DNA from: Pestalotiopsis fici W106-1
Lineage: Eukaryota; Ascomycota; Sordariomycetes; Amphisphaeriales; Sporocadaceae
NCBI RefSeq assembly: GCF_000516985.1
Contig: NW_006917101.1
Location: forward strand, 682,001-746,000
DNA length: 64,000 nt
Direction: 5' to 3'
In this document: piece by piece, positions 1 to 11,639 of the stretch
Layout: each line of letters opens with the position of its first letter
How positions within the stretch are numbered: the stretch's first letter is position 1
The notes under the pieces: generated by a model
Database searches by the model: none
What the model saw: only the letters and a program-made list of their open reading frames with translations
Told to the model about the DNA's origin: nothing
Program-made: the position numbers and the translations under genes

Positions 1-676
1 AAACCAAAAAAAAAAATTGTTATTAATACTTTAATTGCGATATTTAATTTTTAACTTTTTAAACACCATCCTCCTCGCTTCCGAGATATTAACGGTGGGC
101 GCTGGTCGACTTTATATATATAAAAAGGGGATATTAATTAAAATATTGCTTATCGACCATTACTATATTATATTTAAAAATGGAATAAATGGGAGAAATT
201 CAAAAAATATATAGCGGTTATAGATAAAAAAATAAGCAAGCAGCCTATTATAAATGCTAAACGATAAGCGATAAAAAATGCTTAAAAAATTAATAATAAT
301 TAAATCGTGGCATTTAATATAGATAAAAAAATAGATGATATAATATCGCCATTATTAATTTATAATGCTATTATTAAAGGACTTAATAAATAGCCTTAGG
401 GGAGATTTAATATAAGGGCGCTAGAAATGCCTATTAAAAATGGCTATAAAAGCTTAGCTTAAAATGGCTTTATAAGTCCCGGAGGGACTTATAAGCCTTT
501 ATTTTTCGTTACGTTTAATATATAAGATTATCATCTATCGTTTTCTTAATTAAAACTATTCCTATATATTTTAAAATTTTATATATTATTTAATCAAAAA
601 CCACATAAAGGCCACAGCCTTACGGCTATCCGTCTTAAATGGGGGTTAGTTTGGTTTGGTTTTTATTCCCCATCTC
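1..676. repeat. AT-rich degraded repeat, unclassified
   Basis: This stretch is strongly AT-rich with stops in all frames and no readable protein. It contains the short palindrome AGTCCCGGAGGGACT near 475-490. From about 600 to 670 the sequence is less AT-rich (GGGGGTTAGTTTGG) and may be unmutated flank. I see no similarity to the Copia or MULE relics to its right, so the element type stays open. Confidence 0.5.
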
Positions 677-1725
677 AATATTTCGATTAATTATAGCGTT
701 TTTTTTATAAAATATAAAAATATTAAAAAAAGATCGGATTACTATTATTCGCGGTTATATTTATAAAATTAGATATCGTATTCGTAATAATTAGATTAGC
801 TCGATTTTTTAATAATTTAAGCTAAGTATATTAAAAAGCTATTAATCGAGCTTTAATTTATTTAATTAATATTAAAAAACTTTTGCTTAAAATCGGAAAA
901 TCCTTTAATTTAATAATTGCTAATAATATATTATTTGCCAATAATAGCATTAATCGTAAAAATACCTAAATATTTGCTATAAAGCTATTCGGAAAACTAA
1001 TTAATTAGCGATTAAATAAATAAAATATAATTACCATTTTTATTATAAAAATTAAATTATTTGCTTTAGCGTAAGCTACTAAAAAAATATTATTTGTTAG
1101 CCGATTATTAAAGGAATTATCGATATAATTAAATAATAGCACTATTATTATTAAATATAATAATAAGCAGATTATTAATTTAATTAACGCCGAAATCGCG
1201 TTATTAAAAATAAAGCTTTATTATATAAATATTTATAATTATTAGTTACGATAAAAAGCCTAAAAAAAAATTAGAATTATTTATAAACCTTTAAATAAAA
1301 TAATAATAAATAAATTAACGAAAAGCTTATTAATAGGCAAATAGCAGAATTTTTTATAATAAATAAAATTTAACGTTGCTTATCGTAATTAAAACGAATA
1401 ACCCTAAAAAAAGCTATATTTTGCTAATTAGCAATTTTAATTTAAATATAGCTAGATTTACGATAAATCGTGGATTTAAAGGGGTATATTAAATAATAAA
1501 TTATGGTTCCTATATATTAAGATATATTTAAATATACGGATTAACCTTATAATATTTAAATAAATATACGGAACCTTCCGGAGATTAGCCAAGGCCACCT
1601 AAATAAGCGTATACCTTATTAAAACTAAAAGGCGCAGAATATAAATTAATATATTATATAATTAACACTTATATTAAACCAGTTTAAACTCTAATAGGAA
1701 AGCACCACCTTGATTAATAATTACG
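677..1725 (+). mobile_element. Ty1/Copia retrotransposon, 5'-truncated 3' end plus 3' LTR, RIP-degraded
   Basis: Reading the plus strand and treating TAA/TAG as damaged CAA/CAG gives the Copia RNase H region, with blocks such as SRLLKEL near 1098-1118 and KQIINLINAE near 1165-1195, followed by the usual C-terminal region of the polyprotein. A 3' LTR follows at about 1487-1725. The left end is cut at about 677, where similarity to the second copy stops. The copy is the inverted counterpart of 4278-5330, so the two elements face each other tail to tail. Many in-frame stops make it inactive. The Copia assignment is strong; the exact ends are approximate. Confidence 0.8.
1487..1725 (+). repeat. 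LTR of the truncated Copia copy
   Basis: It aligns, inverted, with 4278-4515 and 7822-8059. Shared blocks include the ends of a TATGGTTCC-type start, the central CCTCCCGGG-type block (here CTTCCGGAG) and the AAGCACCACCTT block near the 3' end. The expected 5' TG has become TA, which fits C-to-T damage on the opposite strand. Length is about 238 bp in all three copies. Confidence 0.75.
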
Positions 1726-4277
1726 ATCGGTGCTATAGCAGTATTTATAGCAGCACCGGCGCTAATACGAGCGGCGGTATCGCGTAGTGTTTGCTAACGA
1801 GCCAAAATCGCCGTTAAAAGGATTGGTACTGTGGTGCGTAGAGCTATAGTCCTTAATATTATCGCCGGAGCTATTTTTTTTATTGCTGGCTTTTTGGGCT
1901 ATGGTGCCACCGGTATAAGGGCATCGTCTTTATTATCGGTAAGGTTTATTAATTTTTAGTATAAAAGGGATCGTCGGATTAATAGGTAAAGAATCGTTTA
2001 GCTATTATTATTATTAGTTTTAAATCGCAATTGCCTGCGGAAATTTAATGCTTATAAAATTATATATATACCGTTTTTAGGTTTATTTCGGGGCTTCGAT
2101 TAGCGTGGTTTTTAAATTTGAAAACGTGGATTTTTTTCGAATTATAATAAATTAATTAATTATATTATATAATTAGTTAGGATTATATATTAAGTTATCG
2201 CTAATATATTAGTATTTATTAATCTTTTTAAGCTTAATAGGCTAGACCTTTGGCTTATCGTATTTAGGCTCGGCATAAGCTAAAAAAGTATGGCTATAGG
2301 GCAATTTAAGCTGCGCTTTAAACCTGCCCGAATAAGGCGTAAGTCGAGGTAGGATCGGATTTAAAAGCGTTAATATCTAGCCTAATGCCATCCGGTGTTA
2401 TATAATTAGCAGATTTAATGCCTTACGTAAAATAAAAGCATTTATATTACTTAGCTAATTTTAGTGTAGCTGCTAATTTATTTTAATTTTAATTTTAAAT
2501 TTAATAATAGCTTATTTAAATTTCTGTTATTAGTTATTAAATTTTTTAACGAAGGAATTATAAATTTTTAATAGGTTTGTGTAATTATTAAATAAATATA
2601 ATTTAAAATTATAATAATTTAATTTTATAAGGGACGTAGTGCGTATATTATAATTGCGATATTATAAGGTTTAGTAATTAGCCTATTTAAAGCGAATAAG
2701 CATATATATATCTTTTAAATAGGTAAAAATCGGCTATTAATTATTAAATTCCTTTATTAAACGACGTTACGATGCCTAAAACTCACCTTTATTTTGCGAA
2801 TATATTATATATGCTTAATATAATAATATATTTTTACGAATATAAGGGATTTTAAATAATAATAAGGTTTATTACTTAACGATAAGTTTTTTATTTATTT
2901 TATTAAATTTACGGATAGCCTATTAATTAATAGTATTAAATATAGGTAATTCGGTATCGGGATCGGGGTTTTAATTAAGGTCTTTTTTATCGTCGTCGGA
3001 TTTATTATCGGGATCTGCTATAAACCGGCTTATGCTAATGGATGCCATTATCGGGGGTTTTTTTATTTTTATTTAATATTAAAGATAATATTTTTATTAA
3101 TATAAAATACGTAAATTTGCTGCTATATAAATAATAAGTGCTTTATAGCAGCTTTTTTAAGTTTTTTATTATAATCCGTAATTAGAACGTTTGGCTTATT
3201 AGCTCCGATTTTATAAGCAAACCGTATAAAAATCGATAAAAATAGGCCGTAAAAAGCCCGGGTTTCGTTAAGCACGATACTAAAGCAGAGGTTAAAAATA
3301 AAGCCCGTATAAATAGTCCTAATAGGGTTAAAAAAAGGTATATAATATTAGTTAATTTTATATATATTATTTATATAAATAACTTATGGGAATGCCTTTT
3401 ATATTAATTCGTAATACGGATAAATTTAAATAATAGCCTCGATTTTATTAGGGTTATTAGCGGTAAATACCACTTTATAACGGAGGCCTTTATTTATAAG
3501 CTTATTAATAAAGGCCTAGGTGGCTGTGTATTTATTAAGCTTTTCGATATATAGCGTTTATATAAAGTTATTAATATCCCGAGTAATAAACGGATAGCCG
3601 GGGAAATTTGCCTTAAAGGTTAATTAGATTTTTCGGGGCCTAATGCCGTATTTAGCTATAGCCGCGATTTAATATTTATATAACTTTTTTAATTTTCGTA
3701 ATATTAGGTGTATTATAGCGTTACGCAAAGGATTATAATTATATTTACCGTTAATTAGTATAAAAGTTTATTATTAATTATTAGCTTAAAAAGCGCGAAT
3801 TTTGCTTTTAAATTCGTAGCTTATTAAACGCGAATTGGATTATTTGGCACCGTAGCTTTATAAAGGACGCGTTTTTTTACGGTTATAAAAAATAGCGTAG
3901 CTTTTAGGTTTGCCTTTTTTGCTATAATTAAAAGCATTTCGGCGGATTAAAGCGTAGCCCTGCTAAGCTACGTGCTTATTTAACGAATTTATTAACACCT
4001 TTATTATCGCGTAAAGCGGTCCTTTAAACGGGCCGCCTTTAGGAGGTGGCTAAAATTTAGATTTTGCTATTATATATTATTATTATAAATAGGAAATTAA
4101 AGCTATTAAAGCTGGGAAATAGCAATTGCATAAAAATACGAAATTATATAAAAAATGGTCCGTGCGTAATATTAGGTTTAAGCGGGCCGCCAGAGTTTTA
4201 GCGGGCCGCTGCAAGTGGGGTTAGGTGACTAAGCCTAGATAGCGGAGGGGGGGTAGCCCAAATAACATCTTTTATAA
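1726..4277 (-). mobile_element. MULE-type (Mutator-like) DNA transposon relic, RIP-degraded
   Basis: On the minus strand from about 4020 downward one frame, with TAG/TAA read as former Gln codons, gives a fungal MULE-like N-terminal region: QQGYALIRRN (first Q from TAG), then KKGKPKSYAIFYNR. It is followed by a block resembling the helix-turn-helix stretch upstream of the MULE transposase core (ITRDINNFI near 3570) and LINKGLRYKVVF. The right edge (about 4170-4250) is GC-rich, with the word GCGGGCCGC twice, and could be part of a terminal repeat. I could not match it to a clear terminal inverted repeat on the left. It lies exactly between two inverted Copia 3' LTRs. Family call from motif resemblance only. 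Confidence 0.6.
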
Positions 4278-4515
4278 ATTATTATTAATTAAGGTGGTGC
4301 TTTCCTATTAGAGTTTAAATTAATCTAATATAAGTATTAATTATATAATATATTAATTTATATTTTGCGCCTTTTAGTTTTAATAAGGTATACGCTTATT
4401 TAGGTGGCCCCGGCTAATCCCCGGGAGGTCCCGTATATTTATTTAAATATTATAAAATTAATCCGTATATTTAAATATACCTTAATATATAAAAACTATA
4501 ATTTATTATTTAATA
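4278..4515 (-). repeat. 3' LTR of the minus-strand Copia element
   Basis: Direct repeat of 7822-8059 and inverted repeat of 1487-1725. It carries the CCCCGGGAGGTCCCGTATAT core near 4421, which is unusually GC-rich for this island and is conserved in all copies. Confidence 0.75.
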
Positions 4516-7500
4516 TATTTTTTTAAATTTATAATTTATCGTAAATCTAGCTATATTTAAATTAAAATTATTAATTAATAAAATATAGCTTTTTCTAAGG
4601 CTATTTATTTTAATTACAATAAATAACGTTAAATTTTATTTATTATAAAAAATTTTATTATTTACCTATTAATAAGCTTTTCGTTAATTTATTTGCTATT
4701 ATTTTATTTAAAGGTTTATAAATAATTTTAATCCTTCCTTTTTAGGCTTTTTATCGTAATTAATAGTTATAAATATTTATATAACGGAGCTTTATTTTTA
4801 ATAACGCGATTTTAGCGTTAATTAAATTAATAATTTATTTATTATTATATTTAATAATAATAATATTATTATTTAGCTATATCGATAATTCTTTTAATAA
4901 TCGGCTAACGAATAATATTTTTTTAGCAATTTGCGCTAAAGCAAATAATTTAATTTTTATAATAAAAATAATAATTATATTTTATTTATTTAATCGTTAA
5001 CTAATTAATTTTCCGAATAGCTTTATAGCGAATATTTAGGTATTTTTGCGATTAATATTATTATCGGCAAATAATGCGTTATTAGCAATTACTAAATTAA
5101 AAAATTTTCTGATTTTAAGCAAAAGTTTTTTAATATTAATTAGATAAATTAAAATTCGATTAATAGCTTTTTAATATATTTAGCTTAAATTATTAAAAAA
5201 TCGAGCTAATCTAGCTATTACGAATGCGATATCTAATTTTATAAATATAGCCGCGAATAACAATAATCCGATTTTTTTTTAATATTTTTATATCTCGTAA
5301 GGAAACGCTATAATTAATCGAAATATAAATTTTTCGTAGCCTATTAGCGTTATATAAATCTTTTTTTTATTTATAAATTTAGCGATTTTTTTAAAATAAG
5401 CCTTTTAAAAAAGCCAGATTATTTTAAATATACGATTTTTAATTATTTTTATCCTAAAAAACCATTATATTAGCTCGTTATTATTAATTTTATATTTTTT
5501 TATAAAATACTATATTAAATAATTAATAGCCTTTTTATTTTTATTTTTATATATAATAATTATATTATTAACGTAAAAAAAAATTAATATCTTTTTTAAT
5601 AAATATATAAAACTTATATAATATTTAGGTATAACCGATTTCGGCTAAAATCTTTATAAATCTTTTTTGTTATAATAGCGGTAATATCCGTAATTTATAA
5701 AATGCTTTATTTAATAATAATATAATATTTTTTTTTCGATATTTATCCGGTATTTTTATAAATATATTTTAATTAATAAAAGCGTATATAAACGCGTTTA
5801 TTATATTATATTATATTAATTTAAAATCGAATTTTGTTATAATCGCGATTAAGGTGTAAAATAATTTTTTAGCTAATATAACCGCGTAAATTTTTTAATT
5901 TTAGGATTTCGCTTATTAATTACCGTAAACGACGAATTTTATTTTATATTTTTAAAATCTTTTATATTTATCGAATTTATATACGTATACCTATATATAA
6001 TTAAAAATTTATTTACTTTTTATTTATAAATCCTTTTTATTAATTTTAGTTTAAAATCGTATATTTTTATAATTTTATAAATAATTAATTTTTATTTAAA
6101 AAAATAATTTATTAAACGGATAATAATATAATTTATAATATTATTTAAAAAAAATTAAAATTTCCGCTTTATAAATTTTTACCTTTTAATAAAAGGAGTA
6201 TTTTAGTTTTGCTTTATCGTTTTAATTATTATTTTATCCTATTTTAAAAACGGCTTTATAACTAGCTAAAAAAGCTATTTACTATAAAATTATTTTAGGT
6301 TTTTTTTTTAATAGCGCCGTATTTTTAATCGTAATCGCTTTTATATTATATATTAATAAAACTAATAAAAATATTTATAATAAAATCTAAAAAATAAATT
6401 TCGCGGTAATAAAAAGGTATTATTTATTTTTTTTATTTAATATTGCTTTTTTATTTTTTTAGTTATTATTTTCCTTTTAATCGTTTTAATTATTGCCTAA
6501 TAAAATATTTTTTGCGGCGGTATTTTTATTTTTTAATTTTTATAAAATCTCGTTTTTAAATATTACGTAATTAATTATAAAATCGGTAATAAGCTAGGTA
6601 TTAATATTTAAAAATTTGTTTTTAAATATATCCTATTTTTTATTATATAATTTTTTTTATATTATAAACCTATTTTTATAAATTAGGGTCTTTTTTAAAG
6701 GTTTTATTTATTTATATTTATATTTTATTTTTAAAAATAAAATTTAAATAAGCTTTTTTTAAAAAATATATAAAAATATAAATTAAAAGCGTAAAAAAAA
6801 TAATAAATAAGGCATTTAATATTTTTTTGCCTTTTATTATAGGTAATTTATTTATTTTTTTTACGTAAATTAACCGTATTTAATTAAAAAAATATTTAAT
6901 TTTTAATAAAATAAGCGTTTTTATTTTATTTATTTTAAAGCTATTTTTTAGCTTTATTAGCGTAAATTACGAAAGCGCTTTTTTTAATTTTTAGCCTAAT
7001 CGGCTATTAAATGCTTAAGCTTTTATAAAAATTATTATTTATTATTTAATATTTTAAATTTTTATTTAAAATGCTTTATTTTTTATAAATTTAATAAAAA
7101 ACGGCTTATTATAATATAATTAAAATAATTATATTTAAAAAATTTATAGCCTAAGCCAAATTATTTTATATTTTAATTATTTATTTTATTTAAGCTTTTA
7201 TTATAATTATTTTTTATTTATTAATTTAAATAATAGCTTTTTTTAATATTTTTAAAAATTTAAAAGCTTTTAAATATTATTTTTTTGCTTTTTTTTATTA
7301 TTTATAGCTAATTTATTATAGCGAGCCTTTAAATTTTTATATTATTTATATAAAGGCTCGTTAATTAAGCAATATATAAAAAAAATCTAAAAAAATCGTA
7401 ATAATTATTTATATCGTAATTTTTTTAATTATTATATATTATTTAGCATATATAACCTTTTTATTTTATAATAATTATAATCGAAATTAAATAATTTTTA

Positions 7501-7821
7501 ATTTCTTTTAATAAAATTTATTATCGTTTATTTCCCGTTTTTTTATTTTAAATACTCGGATCGTTATTTTCGTTTATAGCTTTAAAAGTCGCTGCCGCGG
7601 TTTTTATATATTTAGTTTTTTTTATATCCGGTTCGATTAAGGTTTTAATTAAAATCGTTTTATTTTTAAAATAATTAATTAATCCGGTAATTTATATTTA
7701 AATCTAAAACGCATATTTTTAATTATTTTAATCGGAAATTATTTTTAATAATACCGTTAGGCCGATTCCGGCTTTTTTCGTAATTATTATTTTTATAATT
7801 TCGGCGGAAATATTAAAACTT

Positions 7822-8059
7822 TTAATTATTAATTAAAATAATGCTTTTTTATTAAAATTTAAATTAATTTAATATAAATATTAATTATATAATATATTAA
7901 TTTATATTTTACGCCTTTTAATTTTAATAAAATATACGCTTATTTAAATAGCCCCGGCTAATTCCCGGGAGGTCCCGTATATCTATCTAAATATTATAGG
8001 GTTAATCCGTGTGCTTAAGCATACCCCAGTGTATAGGAACCATAATCCACCATCTGACA
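7822..8059 (-). repeat. 5' LTR of the minus-strand Copia element
   Basis: Direct repeat of 4278-4515. Its outer 100 bases keep CpA/TpG sites that the other two LTRs have lost, for example the GGATTATGGTTCC block read on the minus strand. The RIP-like damage therefore stops inside this LTR. The base composition of the window changes at its outer edge. Confidence 0.75.
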
Positions 8060-9246
8060 ATTACTTAATAGCGGAGTGCCTAGGCTAGAAACCTCGCAAA
8101 CGATTATGATTTGTCCGTAAGAACACGCTATCTAATAGCTACCACCACTACTATATTCACCGATTGCGATTATTTTTATAGAATGCTAAACTTATCTTTG
8201 GGTTATCGCCGGGATACGTTCCGAGCTCCAGGCATTTCCCCGTCGGCCCACATTATTCATTCATGTCACCTTTTAGCTGGTCTACTCTAGGTAGTCGGGG
8301 TTCTTGCTTCTAGCTCTTGCAGAAGGGACATTTGCAAATTGCCTTTACATCTCTGCTGGAAGCTGCTCATTCAGAGACTCGTCACCTCAGGACACGGGTT
8401 CTGCGAGCAGTGACAACAAGGATGTTGGAGAGCCGGTCACACCAGCCACAGAGATCACAAAAGGAAAGGGAGCCGTCAAGGTCATTAAGACGAACGCAAC
8501 GCGGACTATAACCTCAGCAAAAAGACTATGACAGCAATAATAACGGCGAGTCAATGGACGATTGGTTTCCAAAGACGCCGATTCCATCACAGCATGCCCA
8601 GCTTACCTGCGTGCGAGGTCAGCAGTCTACACCAATAGGAGAAAGAACATCGCAAGACGAGAAAGAATATGAAGTGTCTGGAGTTTGGCCGACATTGCTG
8701 TAGATAGAGATGTTCCCTTAGACGAATGGCTACCCAATTCGCCTATTTTTGCCATTGGCATTCATGGCGCAATCAAAATTACTCTGTCTACAGAACTCTC
8801 GTACGATTGACAAGAAGCGTACTAGGGGCCAAGGCTGCACTGAGGTTGCCGCGGAGGGACAAGCAAAGCGAAGAGCCAGTTGGGCTCTACCTTTCAATAT
8901 TCCCTTACGATGTCTTGTGCCTGGCTCGTTTGGACAAACATCCTCTGCGTATTCCTATTGGCAGCAAGTGGGCGTCTTGACTGTAGATGCTCAAGAACTC
9001 GGCCATGCATAGAAAGATGCCTTCAAGATTCAACGTTTATTGATCGACGACTTCTCCCGTGTCCGGCTCGCCCGGCGATTGTCCTGTTTGACTTCTCTAA
9101 TAACATTGTGTTATTTTTAGAACCTTTTGGTTCATTCATGTCGCTCTTGAATCATATGTCTTTCCCACAGAGTGAAGCGTGCCATTTGTGATGTCTGTCC
9201 CAGATTCCCTTGCTCCGGCCGCATCCTACACCAGAGTATCAACCCC
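8060..9246. other. Intergenic, no gene recognised
   Basis: Composition is normal from here on. Short open frames of 60-103 codons occur between 8304 and 9191, but they overlap on several frames and none shows a recognisable domain, a credible signal peptide or a splice structure. The stretch begins with a relic repeat (8070-8185) that recurs beyond the neighbouring lyase gene. Confidence 0.5.
8070..8185 (+). repeat. Diverged direct repeat, copy 1
   Basis: The words AGCGGAGTG, CCTAGGC..GA..CCTCGCAA, TGATTTG.CC..AAGAACA, TCT.ATAGC.ACCACCACTA and ATTCACC recur in the same order at 11500-11635. The second copy has about 25 extra bases after AGCGGAGTG. By eye roughly three quarters of aligned bases match. 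The element type is unknown. Confidence 0.55.
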
Positions 9247-10918
9247 CTAATCGAACATGGCCCTGAGTATCTGGATCTGCTCCAGCACGCTTGATCGACT
9301 GGTACCGCCTTGAGACGATTTCGCCTCGACACTCGATTCATATTCGAATGCCTCCACAATATCTGGTGTGAACCGAGAATCAATGGCTTGCAGTTGCTCA
9401 AGGGTCAGCTTGTCCATCGAAATTTCCAGATTTTCAGACAGTGCAACGACGCGTCCCGAGATGTGGTGAGCCTCTCTGAACGGACATCCCTTCCTCACCA
9501 ACCACTCTGCGACATCAGTGGCTAGCATCGTCTTGTCCAAAGCAGCCAGCATCCGCTCTGGCCGGACCTTCAATGTAGCAATGACGCCATTGGCAATTCC
9601 TAGACTATCCGACACAGTCTGAACCGAGTCCAGCATAGGCTCCCACCCTTCCTGGAGATCTTTGTTATAGCAAGATGGCAAGCTTTTCACAGTCTGTCAA
9701 GTGAATAGTCAGTATTTACTCTCGATACGCTCCTAGACACCCTCAAAGCCAAGGCAACTGGCTGAGATGATAATATGAGTACTCACCATCATCAATCCAG
9801 CCATTTGACCGAAAGCACGCCCGGACTTGCCGCGCAGAAGCTCTAACGAGTCTCCGTTGAACTTGTTGGGCATTAAAGAGCTACCCGTAGAATAGGCGTC
9901 GGCCAGCCGTACGAAACTGAACTCGGATGTCGAATATATGATGAGGTCCTCAGCCCACCTGCTGATGTGGTTGGTGAAAACCGAGTTCCAGACCAGGAAT
10001 TCGATGATGAAATCGCGGTCGGCCGAAGTATTCATGGAGTTCAAGGTGATTCCGCTGAATCCAAGCTCCTCAGCTATGATGTTTCGATCGATTCGGAATG
10101 GATTGCCGGCCAAAGCGCCACAACCAAGTGGACTGAGATTGACCCTTTCGAAAACTTGGCGCAATCGCTCGAGATCCTGCTTGAACGCAGCGGCATATGA
10201 CATCAGCCATTGAGACCACCGGACTGGCTGAGCACGCTGGAGATGGGTGTATCCAGGCATGAGGTAGTCGCTGAGGTTGTCAGTTAGCCGGGCGTCGCTT
10301 TTGGACAGAGGTTCCCAGGGGGCTAGGCTTACATTTCCGACTCGGCACGCGTGACAATGACCTTGAGGAATGCAACGAGTTGGCTGTCGATTTCACGGAT
10401 CCGGTCGCGTAGCCACATGCGCATATCACAGACAACTTGCTCGTTGCGGCTGCGACCTGTGTGCAGCTTACCCGCGGTGTCCTTGCCGATGACCTCTCCT
10501 AAGCGACGTTCGTTTGCCGTATGGATCTGGTCGATTGTGTTAGCCTCGAGAGAATTTGAGTCGAATTGAGTGGCCGCTCACATCTTCGTCATTCGGCATG
10601 ATCACGAAAGCCCCCTGCTTCCATTCTTCCATGATTTGGAGCAAACCACGCTCAATTGCCTGAAATTCGTCTTCGGTGATGATGCCAGCCTTTGAGTTGG
10701 CCCTGGCAAAAGCAATCGATCCAAGGATATCTTCTCGGTAAAGAGCCTTGTCGAATCGGATGGAGGCATTGTACTTGTGCATGAGAGGATCAATGGCACC
10801 TGCACACCGTGAGGTCAGTATACTGCATCCCAAGCTTGTCTTTCGAGACAGTCGAACCTGTGAACCTGCCTCCCCAGAGCATGCCAGCTGCCGGGGCGTC
10901 GGCCTTCTTCCCGGCCAT
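9247..10918 (-). CDS. Argininosuccinate lyase, divergent signature loop
   Basis: Five exons on the minus strand (10858-10918, 10582-10799, 10333-10526, 9787-10270, 9247-9693) give 467 residues, the normal length for this enzyme. Family blocks are in order: MLWGGRF near residue 13, [11 protein letters not shown] in exon 3, [20 protein letters not shown] at the exon 3/4 join, the YSTSEF block, the signature loop [19 protein letters not shown], and the C-terminal [17 protein letters not shown] and REAHHISG blocks. The enzyme splits argininosuccinate to arginine and fumarate. The loop keeps the SS, K and N used by the whole fumarase/aspartase superfamily but has N, F and G where argininosuccinate lyases normally have Q, K and P (MPQKKNPD). 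It may therefore be a paralogue with another substrate rather than the housekeeping ARG4-type copy. All four introns are GT-AG. Product family sure, substrate uncertain. Confidence 0.88.
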
Positions 10919-11220
10919 GTTGAAATAGTTGTGAGTAGCGTTTGTTTCGTTCAATGCGTTTTCCAGGACGATGAAATCAATGGGATCGAGGAGGCCAATG
11001 GAGCATATGGCGGGTAACTATATTCGAGATCAAGGGCGTGAGTATTGAAGTCCCAAAAATGCGTTGAGGAATTACAGTTGGTCAATCAGTTGAGGGCAGT
11101 CATAGGAAAAGTTTGTAGGGCAGAGTCACAGTCACGTGTTACGTAAGGACCCCGCCAACTATTTTTCAGGTACAGTAGGAAAACAGCTTCACCGATACCG
11201 GCGGAGGGGCCATTGCTGCT

Positions 11221-11274
11221 GGAGCTGGAGCTGGAGCTGGAGCTGGAGCTGGAGCTGGAGCTGGAGCTGGAGCT
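11221..11274. repeat. Hexanucleotide microsatellite (GGAGCT)9
   Basis: Nine perfect copies of GGAGCT, preceded by an imperfect half copy and followed by CAAGCT. It lies about 300 bases upstream of the lyase start. The unit encodes LE on one strand and SS on the other, so long low-complexity open frames appear there by chance. Confidence 0.95.
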
Positions 11275-11499
11275 CAAGCTATTGCGGGGGTCGGGGGTTA
11301 GTTACTCAGGTCCCCTTATTGCGCAGTCGCCGCATTTCCAATTGAGCCGCGTGATTGGGTGGTTGCAGGATATAAAGCACCGTTTAAAACAAATTGCAAC
11401 ATGGATATTTATAGATGCATATGGTATAGTCACTGGCCCAAGGTTCACTAATAGACTGGCTGGGAATAGGTCATAATTGCAGGCTGCAAATCACTCAAG

Positions 11500-11635
11500 A
11501 GCGGAGTGAATGACGCTACGACGGCACATAGGGGGCCTGGCCAGAGGTTTCGCAACGGCCATGATTTGCCCACAAGAACAAATTATCTGATAGCAACCAC
11601 CACTACATTCACCTATTATGATTGCTGTAAGCCGA
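11500..11635 (+). repeat. Diverged direct repeat, copy 2
   Basis: Second copy of the sequence at 8070-8185, in the same orientation. This copy is richer in C and G (for example GGGGCCTGGCCAGAGGTTTCGCAACGG is not damaged), while copy 1 beside the Copia element is more AT-rich. Together the copies bracket the lyase gene and its microsatellite. Confidence 0.55.
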
Positions 11636-11639
11636 TGTT

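Larger units (their letters stand above)
4278..8059 (-). mobile_element. Ty1/Copia retrotransposon, full length with both LTRs, RIP-degraded
   Basis: Two direct repeats of about 238 bp (4278-4515 and 7822-8059) bound an internal region of about 3.3 kb. The internal sequence beside the left LTR is the inverted copy of the RNase H region at 677-1487, so the element runs on the minus strand with its 3' LTR on the left. The outer right end reads TGTCAGATGG on the minus strand, a normal LTR start. At 3.78 kb it is short for an intact Copia element, and every frame is closed by TAA/TAG codons, so it is dead. The 5' LTR outer half (7960-8059) is much less mutated than the rest. Confidence 0.8.

Noticed and set aside
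4278..8059. Direct repeats as a CRISPR array or tandem satellite
   Set aside because: They are two LTRs 3.3 kb apart bounding a Copia internal region, in a eukaryotic genome.
8304..9191. Several open frames of 64-103 codons
   Set aside because: They overlap in different frames and strands, with no domain, splice signals or codon bias like that of the neighbouring genes.
11086..11345. Poly-Ser frame on the minus strand and Leu-Glu frame on the plus strand
   Set aside because: Both are read-throughs of the (GGAGCT)9 microsatellite in the lyase promoter, with no coding sequence either side.
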